DNA from: Hymenobacter puniceus | Lineage (GTDB): Bacteria; Bacteroidota; Bacteroidia; Cytophagales; Hymenobacteraceae | Length of the DNA: 64,000 nt | NCBI RefSeq assembly: GCF_014333525.1 | Contig: NZ_JACSCX010000001.1 | Location: forward strand, 186,001-250,000 | Direction of reading: 5' to 3' | Made by a program: the position numbers and the translations under genes | In this document: positions 1 to 6,534 of the stretch, in pieces | How the letters are laid out: every line of letters begins with the position of its first letter | How positions within the stretch are numbered: position 1 is the stretch's first letter | Notes under the pieces: generated by a model | What the model saw: the letters and a program-made list of their open reading frames with translations, nothing else | Told to the model about the DNA's origin: nothing | Database searches by the model: none

Positions 1-196
1 ATTCGCCGATGCCGTACCATAAGGTGCGGTATACAGAATAGAAAAAGATGCCGAGGAAGAAAAGAGCCACGGCCAGAGCGGCCATCCAACGAACGTTGGG
101 AGCGGCTTCTACCTGGCGGCACACGTCTTGGGTGACGTCGTGGTACGTTTTCCCCCCGGTTACGAGCGGCTCCCGTACAGGCGATACGTGCTGCAT
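1..196 (-). CDS. actC: ActC, NrfD-like membrane subunit of alternative complex III (N-terminal fragment)
   Basis: This is the first 65 codons of a gene that leaves the window at base 1. It starts at the ATG complementary to 194-196. The translation begins MQHVSPVREPLVTGGKTYHD, then has a membrane segment (around residues 37-58) that runs into YRTLWYGIGE, where the window cuts it. This start resembles the quinol-binding NrfD/PsrC-type subunits of alternative complex III, which oxidise menaquinol in the inner membrane. It follows actB on the same strand after about 106 bases, the usual act order. The catalytic part is outside the window, so the call rests on the N-terminus and context. Confidence 0.8.
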   Translation of the reverse strand, partial: MQHVSPVREPLVTGGKTYHDVTQDVCRQVEAAPNVRWMAALAVALFFLGIFFYSVYRTLWYGIGE

Positions 197-302
197 AGTT
201 TTAGATTTTTGGGTCTTGGGAACTCAGGGGCTCAGCTTCTTGCGGAAATGGTATCTGGTTGAAAAACCAAGACCTCAGGCTCCCAAGCCCCCAACTACTG
301 GT

Positions 303-3300
303 TTATGCGTTGCGAACTTCTTCCGTGTTGCGGATTTTTGTCAGGTAGGTCATGTTCGGCTGCACGTTGATGGCATCAAGTACATGGAACGCCCGCTCGC
401 CATCTTCCCGACGCAACAGCTTCGACAGACGTGACTCAGGGTCACGCATGTCACCGAATACGATAGCCTGCGTAGGGCAGGACTGGGCGCAGGCCGAAAC
501 AATCTCACCATCCTTCGGACGACGCTTTTGCTTCTTGGCTTCAAGCTTACCAAGCTGGATACGCTGCACACAGAGCGAACATTTCTCCATCACACCACGA
601 GCCCGTACCGTCACATCCGGATTCAGCACCATACGGCCGAGGTCGGTGAACATGTGGCCGTTTACAGCTTCAAACTTCTCGTTGGAGTAGTACGAGAACC
701 AGTTGAAACGACGAACCTTATACGGGCAGTTGTTGGCACAATAGCGGGTACCTACGCAGCGGTTGTAGGTCATCTGGTTGAGTCCTTCCGAGCTGTGCGT
801 GGTAGCCAGTACCGGGCACACTGTCTCGCACGGTGCGTGGTTGCAATGCTGGCACATCATCGGCTGGAAGATAACCGAAGGATTTTCGGATGGGTCTTCC
901 ATAGCGGCATAAGTAGCCAGCTTGCCTTTTTCCTCGAAATCCTCCTTGCTGGCGTCGGAGCTGTAGTAGCGGTCGATCCGCATCCAATGCATCTCGCGGC
1001 GGTTGATAACCTCCTGCTTGCCTACTACGGCTACGTTGTTTTCAGCCTGGCACCCCACTACGCACGAGCCGCAGCCAATGCACGAGTTGAGGTCGATGGC
1101 CATACCCCAGTGGTGATTCTTGTACTCGTAGTCCTGCCACAACGACACCTTGTTGGGCTTCACGTTGCCTTCCGGCGTCGTGAGCAGCTCATACTCGGTT
1201 ACTTCTTTCGGGTTTTTGATGTACTGGGCCAGCGTCGACTCCTGCACCACCGGCTTGCGGTCCATGATGGTGTGGTGGGTCTGGGTCTGGGCGATGGGCG
1301 AGGTGGCACCGGTTTTTTCCAGCGTCACTGAGTTGGCGTACTGAATAGCCCCGTTGCGCATTACCGCGAAAGGCAATACGTTCTCCCCTACTTTGTCACC
1401 TACCTTACCAGCCTTGGTACGGCCGTAGCCCAGCGCAATCGAAACCGAACCGGCGGCTTGGCCTGGCTGAACAAGTACTGGCAGCTCAATGGACTTGCCG
1501 TTGGCCGTCACCTTCAACACGTCGCCTTGAGCCCAGCCTTTTTCTTCGGCCATTTTGCGTGGCACAGCCACGTAGTTGCCCCAAGTAGCTTTCGATACCG
1601 GGTCAGGCAGTTCCTGCAACCATGGGTTGTTGCCCTCCGAACCGTTGCCTACACCTACCTTTTCGTAGATGCAAAGCTCTGTGCCCGTAGGCTTGGGAGC
1701 CGAGTTGATTGCGCTGATAGCTTCAGCAGCCCCCATAACGGCACCTTGCGCTGGAGCAGCCGCCAAGGCCGAGCCCATAGCTACCCCATCGTGTACTGCC
1801 TTATCCCACGCTTTTGCATCGCCACCGAGCAGTGTTTGCCACTGGGCACGCAGGTAGTTGTAGTAGCTGGTCGGATTACCGGCCCAAACCAAAAGCGAAT
1901 CCTGCGCCTGACGCGTAGCAAACAGCGGCGAAATAACCGGCTGCGCTAAGCTCAGATAGCCGCGCTTAGGCTCATAGTCGTTCCACGACTCCATCCAGTG
2001 GTGGTCGGGAGCGGCGTAGGTGCACAGGCTGCCGGTTTCGTCGAGACGGTCGTTCAGTGAGATGGTAGTCTTTACTTTACCACCTTTCAGTGCCTCTCCC
2101 AGCTGAGCACCCATTGGGTGGTCAAACACGGGGTTGGCGTGGTAGAAAATCACCGTGGCAATCTGGCCGCTGATGATATCTTTCACCAACCGGTCCATGC
2201 GGGCGTCGTCACCCTGGCGCACCATGGATGGTGCAGCTACGTCAACGGCGGCGCTGCCGAGGCTCTGGTTGATGGCGGTAACGAGGGACTGAACAGCCGG
2301 GTCGTTGGAACCCGAAACCACCAGACCGCGGCTACCAGCCGCTTTTAGATCAGCAACTGCTTTCTTCAGCTGAGCACTGCCGGCAGCAGCACCGCCTGAA
2401 ATACCATTGTAGAGAGCCACTGCCGTAGCGCCCATTTCCGAAGGCTTCACTGGCACCCGCACGTCGGCGTTGGAGCCGGTCAGGGTTAGGGCGCTTTCGA
2501 ACTGGTAGTGACGCGACATGGAGCGCTTTTCGGCGCTAACCTTGCGGTTAGTGACGTACTGACGGGCGTGTTCTACCGGCGAAATCCAGGTACCAAGGAA
2601 GTCAGCACCTAGGCTTACGATAATGTCAGCTTTACTGAAGTCGTAGCTGGGCAGTACCCCGCCGTTGGCGCGGAGCAGGCCTGAAGCTGAATTCACGTCG
2701 TACATGACGTGCTCGGTACCAGCGTATCGGCCCGCAAATTCAGCAATAACTTTCTTGGTGCTAGGGCTAATGATGGTTGGCGACACAATAGCAACGCGGC
2801 CACCCGCGGCCAGTGCCGTGCGGATTTCCTGATCGACCTGGTCTTTGTCCTTCTTCGCGCCTTTGATAGCGAAGTGCTGCAGACGAGCACCATCGTAGAG
2901 GCTCAGTACCGAGGCCTGCGCACGGGCCGACAGGCCACCACGCGTAATCGGCGACTCTGGGTTGCCCTCCAGCTTGATCGGACGACCTTCGCGGGTCTTC
3001 ACCAGCACGCTGTTGTAATCCTGACCGGTGAAATAAGTGGAAGCGTAGAAGTTGGCAATGCCTGGATCAACCTCCTCCGGCTTATTCAGGTACGGAATTG
3101 CCTTTTTAATTGGGGTTTCGCAGCTGGCGAGGGTAGCGGCAGCCAGGCCGAAGCCCATTAGCTTGAGGAAGTCGCGGCGTGGGGCTACCGTAGAATCGGA
3201 AGAGCCATACGTTTCCTTCACCGGCAGGAAGTCTGCAAACTCGGTGAGTGCATTCTTCATGAACTCCGGTGAGTTCTCCAGTTCCTCAATTCCCTTCCAG

Positions 3301-3320
3301 TACTTGGGCGACTCTTGCAT
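303..3320 (-). CDS. actB: ActB, fused molybdopterin-oxidoreductase-like / Fe-S subunit of alternative complex III
   Basis: The product is 1005 aa. ActB is the large periplasmic iron-sulfur subunit that moves electrons from quinol oxidation towards the haem subunits. A twin-arginine-like signal, RRDFLKLMGFGLAAATLASC, lies at residues 48-67 behind an unusually long leader and ends in a lipobox-like Cys67. Next comes a molybdopterin-oxidoreductase-like region (about 70-700); in this family it is known not to hold the cofactor. The C-terminal third is a four-cluster ferredoxin domain with cysteine groups CIGCGSCVVGC, CQHCNHAPCETVC, CVGTRYCANNC and CSLC...CAQSC. It lies between actA and actC on the same strand, so operon transcription is expected. 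Confidence 0.95.
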   Translation of the reverse strand: MQESPKYWKGIEELENSPEFMKNALTEFADFLPVKETYGSSDSTVAPRRDFLKLMGFGLAAATLASCETPIKKAIPYLNKPEEVDPGIANFYASTYFTGQDYNSVLVKTREGRPIKLEGNPESPITRGGLSARAQASVLSLYDGARLQHFAIKGAKKDKDQVDQEIRTALAAGGRVAIVSPTIISPSTKKVIAEFAGRYAGTEHVMYDVNSASGLLRANGGVLPSYDFSKADIIVSLGADFLGTWISPVEHARQYVTNRKVSAEKRSMSRHYQFESALTLTGSNADVRVPVKPSEMGATAVALYNGISGGAAAGSAQLKKAVADLKAAGSRGLVVSGSNDPAVQSLVTAINQSLGSAAVDVAAPSMVRQGDDARMDRLVKDIISGQIATVIFYHANPVFDHPMGAQLGEALKGGKVKTTISLNDRLDETGSLCTYAAPDHHWMESWNDYEPKRGYLSLAQPVISPLFATRQAQDSLLVWAGNPTSYYNYLRAQWQTLLGGDAKAWDKAVHDGVAMGSALAAAPAQGAVMGAAEAISAINSAPKPTGTELCIYEKVGVGNGSEGNNPWLQELPDPVSKATWGNYVAVPRKMAEEKGWAQGDVLKVTANGKSIELPVLVQPGQAAGSVSIALGYGRTKAGKVGDKVGENVLPFAVMRNGAIQYANSVTLEKTGATSPIAQTQTHHTIMDRKPVVQESTLAQYIKNPKEVTEYELLTTPEGNVKPNKVSLWQDYEYKNHHWGMAIDLNSCIGCGSCVVGCQAENNVAVVGKQEVINRREMHWMRIDRYYSSDASKEDFEEKGKLATYAAMEDPSENPSVIFQPMMCQHCNHAPCETVCPVLATTHSSEGLNQMTYNRCVGTRYCANNCPYKVRRFNWFSYYSNEKFEAVNGHMFTDLGRMVLNPDVTVRARGVMEKCSLCVQRIQLGKLEAKKQKRRPKDGEIVSACAQSCPTQAIVFGDMRDPESRLSKLLRREDGERAFHVLDAINVQPNMTYLTKIRNTEEVRNA

Positions 3321-3418
3321 TTGTTATGGGGACTTAGGGTCTTGCAGGCGTGAGTCTTAGTTTTCTGACGCAGCACAGCCCGCAAGTTGAAGGCTTTTTT
3401 TAAGGGCTTTTCGGCGGA

Positions 3419-3465
3419 GAATCCTGCGCTGCCGGGAAGATAGTCATTCCGGCGCCGCAGGATTC
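3419..3465. repeat. Hairpin between actA and actB
   Basis: GAATCCTGCG (3419-3428) pairs perfectly with CGCAGGATTC (3456-3465), and the inner bases pair partly (GCCGG with CCGGC). No T-run follows on the minus strand, so it does not look like an intrinsic terminator. It may be a processing or stability hairpin in the act mRNA; that role is inference. Confidence 0.55.
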
Positions 3466-3475
3466 AATCAGACGA

Positions 3476-4819
3476 TTAGTAGTGGCACTTCGAGCACTCC
3501 GTACCGCCGTTCGACGACACTGTGAAAGGAGCGGCACCATTGGCGCTGTCGTGCAGCTTCACCAAGTTGTTGTAGTAGCCGTTGCCCTTCGTGTTGAGTG
3601 GAGTTTCGCGGTGGCAGTTGATGCACCAGCCCATAGTCAGGGCCGAATACTGGTACACTACTTCCATGTTCTGGATAGGACCGTGGCAGGTCTGGCACTC
3701 AATGCCGCCTACCTGCGTGTGCTGCGAGTGGTTGAAGTACGCCAAGTCGGGCAGGTTGTGCACGCGCACCCACTGAATAGGCTGCTTGCGCTCAATAGCA
3801 CGGTAAATCTTTTTGATTTCCGGCGACTCTGTTTTGATCTGCGAGTGGCAGTTCATGCAGATGTTAGCCGAAGGAATGTTGGCCGACTTGCTCTTGTACA
3901 CCGAAGTGTGGCAGTAAGCGCAGTTGATCTGGTTTTCACCGGCGTGCAGCTTGTGCGAGAAGGCAATCGGCTGCGTAGGCTGGTAGCCCTGGGTCAGGCC
4001 CACGCCCATGGCGCCCTGCACCGAGGTGTAAAGGATGGCCAGCACGAATACTACACCAGCAATACCACGCAACACCGGCGACTTGTAGAGCTTGCTCCAG
4101 TCGGTGCGCTGCTCCAGCACCTCTACGTCCCGACCATCCAGGTCTTTACGGCCGCGGAGCACGTCTTTCATGATGTTGGCAATGATAACCAGCGTTACCA
4201 CCAGCACAATCAGCACCACTACCAATACGATGAGCAGGATGTCCATGTACTTACCGCCATCAGCTTCACCATTGGCAGCAGCCGTACCATCGATAGCGGC
4301 TTTGTCACCATCAGTGGGCTTAATACCGGTAGTAGTAGTCTGTACACCTTCTTGAGAAGTAACGTACGCCAGAATCGAGGTGATTTCGGTGTCGCTCAGC
4401 TGGAAGCTGGGCATCTGCTGCTTCTGGTACTGGTTGTAGATTTTCACGGCGTACTCGTCGCCGCTGGCTACTACTTTGCTGGAGTTTTTGATCCACGGAA
4501 TCAACCAGGATACCGGACGGCGCTTGGTGATACCGGCCAGCGCCGGACCAACTACTACGTCGTTGATGGCATGGCACTGGGCGCAGTTGCCTTTAAAGAG
4601 GGCGTCGCCGGCAGCAATTGCAGCGGCGTCGCCACCGCCAGCAGCGGGAGCAGCCGCCGTGGCGGGAGTGGCGGCAGCCGTAGCGCCGGGTGCCACGCCT
4701 TCTTTGCTCACGGCCGGAGCCGACCCAACGTCCTGCGCCGAAGAGTTACCTACGGCAGCAAACGTCAGGAAAAGAGCGAGAAAGAGGCGGGAAAGGGGAC
4801 GAAGTCGGATGCTATTCAT
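3476..4819 (-). CDS. actA: ActA-type hexahaem cytochrome c of alternative complex III
   Basis: The product is 447 aa. After a signal peptide (about 1-29) and an Ala/Pro-rich linker, a single CxxCH motif (CAQCH at 79-83) marks a class I monohaem domain. A strong membrane segment follows (about 193-215), then a second hydrophobic stretch (about 251-269). The C-terminal half carries five more CxxCH motifs: CAYCH, CMNCH, CQTCH, CINCH and CSKCH at the extreme C-terminus. The layout looks like a monohaem ActE-like domain fused to the pentahaem ActA of alternative complex III. It is the first gene of the act operon, with its own promoter upstream. Six motifs predict six c-type haems; the fusion reading is inference. 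Confidence 0.92.
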   Translation of the reverse strand: MNSIRLRPLSRLFLALFLTFAAVGNSSAQDVGSAPAVSKEGVAPGATAAATPATAAAPAAGGGDAAAIAAGDALFKGNCAQCHAINDVVVGPALAGITKRRPVSWLIPWIKNSSKVVASGDEYAVKIYNQYQKQQMPSFQLSDTEITSILAYVTSQEGVQTTTTGIKPTDGDKAAIDGTAAANGEADGGKYMDILLIVLVVVLIVLVVTLVIIANIMKDVLRGRKDLDGRDVEVLEQRTDWSKLYKSPVLRGIAGVVFVLAILYTSVQGAMGVGLTQGYQPTQPIAFSHKLHAGENQINCAYCHTSVYKSKSANIPSANICMNCHSQIKTESPEIKKIYRAIERKQPIQWVRVHNLPDLAYFNHSQHTQVGGIECQTCHGPIQNMEVVYQYSALTMGWCINCHRETPLNTKGNGYYNNLVKLHDSANGAAPFTVSSNGGTECSKCHY

Positions 4820-4867
4820 AGCACAAATTGACTGGAAAAAAGAAACGCGGGGGGTGCTTCAAGGCCA

Positions 4868-4898
4868 CAAATGTAGGTCGGGAAACCCAGAGAACAAA
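4868..4898 (-). promoter_or_regulatory. Promoter of the act operon
   Basis: Read on the minus strand, TTTG (4898-4895) is followed after exactly 19 bases by TACATTTG (4875-4868). This matches the Bacteroidota sigma-A consensus, TTTG with about 19-21 bases to TAnnTTTG. Transcription should begin near 4861, giving a leader of about 40 bases before the actA ATG at 4819. Confidence 0.8.
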
Positions 4899-5128
4899 CC
4901 GGTTCGGGCTAATTTTCGCCCTGTGCAGCTTGCTTAGAAGGATTCTAAAAGGGCATACTTACTCCTTAGTATATAGCTGACGTGAGCTTACTGCTCAGTG
5001 CTTTCCCTTTCTTCTTTAGATAACTGTTGCCTTCTTATAAGGTTTGCTTCTTGATAAACAAGCTGTTAAACCTTCTAAGGGTGGTAGCAATATTCTAGCT
5101 GACAGCACCAACAATAGGATAAAAAGCG

Positions 5129-5136
5129 TATCTTTG
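5129..5136 (+). promoter_or_regulatory. -7 element upstream of rpsF
   Basis: TATCTTTG matches TAnnTTTG exactly and lies 45 bases before the rpsF ATG. No good TTG or TTTG was found at the -33 position, so only the -7 part is supported. Confidence 0.6.
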
Positions 5137-5181
5137 CCGGCTCATTGATTTTTTTTCACATCACAATTTCACCCCGTCGTA

Positions 5182-5553
5182 ATGGAAGTAAGAAATTACG
5201 AGACGGTCTTCATTCTGACTCCCGTTCTGAACGAGAGCCAAGTGCAAGAGACGGTCGAGAAGTTCTCGCAGGTGCTTAAGGAAAATAGCGCCGACATCAT
5301 CAACACTGAAGCTTGGGGCCTCAAGAAACTGGCGTACCCGATTCAGAAGAAAAACACTGGCTATTACTTCCTCGTGGAGTTTACTGGCTCAGGCAACATC
5401 GTAGACACGCTGGAACTTGCGTTCCGCCGGGACGAGCGAATCATCCGCTTCCTCACCACGGTGATGGACAAAAACGCAGTAGCCTACGCCGAGCGTCGTC
5501 GTAAAGGCGAAATGAATCAGCAGAAAGCTAAACAGTCAGAAGCAGTTGCCTAG
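5182..5553 (+). CDS. rpsF: 30S ribosomal protein S6
   Basis: The product is 123 aa and begins MEVRNYETVFILTPVLNESQ, the typical S6 opening. S6 binds 16S rRNA in the platform of the small subunit as a pair with S18. The family's central region is present (YPIQKKNTGYYF), followed by a charged C-terminal tail. It is first in an rpsF-rpsR-rplI cluster, a conserved order in Bacteroidota. Only 13 bases separate it from rpsR, so co-transcription is expected. Confidence 0.97.
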   Translation: MEVRNYETVFILTPVLNESQVQETVEKFSQVLKENSADIINTEAWGLKKLAYPIQKKNTGYYFLVEFTGSGNIVDTLELAFRRDERIIRFLTTVMDKNAVAYAERRRKGEMNQQKAKQSEAVA

Positions 5554-5566
5554 TCAGCCTAAGAAG

Positions 5567-5818
5567 ATGAGTCTCGCCAACGAACGTATCCACAAGCAGG
5601 ATACCCGCAAGAAGTACTGCCGCTTCAAGAAAAACGGCATCAAGTATGTTGATTACAAGGATCCGAACTTCCTGCTGAAGTTTGTGAACGAGCAGGGCCG
5701 CATTCTGCCCCGCCGTATCACGGGCACCAGCCTGAAGTTCCAGCGCAAAGTGGCTCAGGCTGTGGCCAAGGCCCGCCACCTCGCGCTGATGCCTTACGTA
5801 ACCGACTCGTTGAAATAA
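5567..5818 (+). CDS. rpsR: 30S ribosomal protein S18
   Basis: The product is 83 aa, starting at the ATG at 5567 (MSLANERIHKQDTRKKYCRF). An earlier in-frame ATG at 5546 would overlap the end of rpsF and adds residues not typical of S18, so 5567 is preferred. The family motifs are clear: the YVDYKDPNFLLKFV core and the basic ILPRRITGTSLKFQRKVAQA region that contacts rRNA and S6. It lies between rpsF and rplI on the same strand. Confidence 0.97.
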   Translation: MSLANERIHKQDTRKKYCRFKKNGIKYVDYKDPNFLLKFVNEQGRILPRRITGTSLKFQRKVAQAVAKARHLALMPYVTDSLK

Positions 5819-5819
5819 G

Positions 5820-5906
5820 TTGTCAGTGTTTAGTTGTCAGTTGTCAGTTAACGGTCTTGTGCCAGCACATGTACCAACAACCAACAACCAACAGCTAACA
5901 ACTCAA
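5820..5906. repeat. GTTGTCAG-type inverted repeat between rpsR and rplI
   Basis: The left side carries tandem GTTGTCAG-like octamers (about 5821-5850). The right side carries the complementary CAACCAACAACCAACAG run (about 5874-5903). Together they could form an imperfect stem of more than 20 bp around a loop containing GCACATG. A relative of this element lies at 35038-35132. Confidence 0.6.
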
Positions 5907-5913
5907 TAAAGAC

Positions 5914-6357
5914 ATGGAAGTAATTCTGAAAGACGACGTAAAGGGCCTGGGCTATAAGAACGACACCGTAACGGTGAAGCCTGGTTTCGGTCGCAACTAC
6001 CTGCTCCCGCAGGGTCTGGCCATCCTGGCCGACAAGACCAATAAGAAAATCGTTGCTGAAAACATCCGTCAGGCTGCTCACAAGGCTGACAAAGTGAAAG
6101 GCGACGCACAGGCTATTGCCGACAAAATCGGTGATGTAGTTCTGGATATTCCGGCAAAAGTGGGGGAAAGCGGCAAAATCTTTGGCCGCGTAACCACGCT
6201 GCAGCTGGCCGATGCTCTGAAGGCGAAAGGTATCGATGTAGAGCGCAAGCGCCTCTCCTTCGACCAGGAGCCCGGCTCGGTAGGCGAATACACGGCTACC
6301 GTGGATTTGCACCGCGAAGTGAAGCACAAAGTGCGTTTCAACGTGGTAGCTGAATAA
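5914..6357 (+). CDS. rplI: 50S ribosomal protein L9
   Basis: The product is 147 aa, against about 149 usually. It begins MEVILKDDVKGLGYKNDTVT, the standard L9 N-terminal domain that binds 23S rRNA. The signature GFGRNYLLPQGLAI follows at about 29-42. A long linker helix leads to the C-terminal domain (about 80-147). It is the last gene of the rpsF-rpsR-rplI cluster and is followed by a strong terminator. The spacer before it contains an inverted repeat. Confidence 0.97.
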   Translation: MEVILKDDVKGLGYKNDTVTVKPGFGRNYLLPQGLAILADKTNKKIVAENIRQAAHKADKVKGDAQAIADKIGDVVLDIPAKVGESGKIFGRVTTLQLADALKAKGIDVERKRLSFDQEPGSVGEYTATVDLHREVKHKVRFNVVAE

Positions 6358-6373
6358 GCTCATTCTTCTGAAG

Positions 6374-6410
6374 AAAGGCCCGGCTGTCTGTACAGTCGGG
6401 CCTTTTTTTT
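6374..6410 (+). terminator. Intrinsic terminator after rplI
   Basis: A GC-rich stem (AAAGGCCCGGCTGT paired with ACAGTCGGGCCTTT, one mismatch) has a 4-base loop and is followed by a run of eight T residues. Confidence 0.9.
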
Positions 6411-6521
6411 ACCTGTTTGTTTACTTCCTGCTCACGCGGCAGAAACAAGTGCTCTGCCTTTGTGTGTTTGGTTGAACGCACGATGTTGAGTAGGTTGCCC
6501 GTCCGTTGGCTTGATTTGGCC

Positions 6522-6529
6522 GTATCTTT
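6522..6529 (+). promoter_or_regulatory. -7 element 5 bases before the GSCFA gene start
   Basis: TATCTTTT differs from TAnnTTTG only in the last base. It ends 5 bases before the ATG at 6535, so the transcript would start at or next to the start codon. Confidence 0.5.
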
Positions 6530-6534
6530 TAGGA

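Larger units (their letters stand above)
4820..5181. other. Divergent intergenic region actA / rpsF
   Basis: This gap of 362 bases separates two operons transcribed away from each other. It holds the act promoter (minus strand, 4868-4898) and a -7 element for rpsF (plus strand, 5129-5136). The middle (about 4930-5100) is AT-rich, and no gene or structured RNA could be recognised there. Confidence 0.6.

Noticed and set aside
48..434. Open frame of 128 codons on the plus strand over actC/actB
   Set aside because: It is antisense to the actC N-terminus and the end of actB, has no family features, and reads as a shadow of those genes.
3482..4831. 449-codon open frame antisense to actA
   Set aside because: Its length comes from the GC-rich codon use of actA. 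The sense frame has six CxxCH motifs; the antisense product is His/Val/Arg-rich with no domain.
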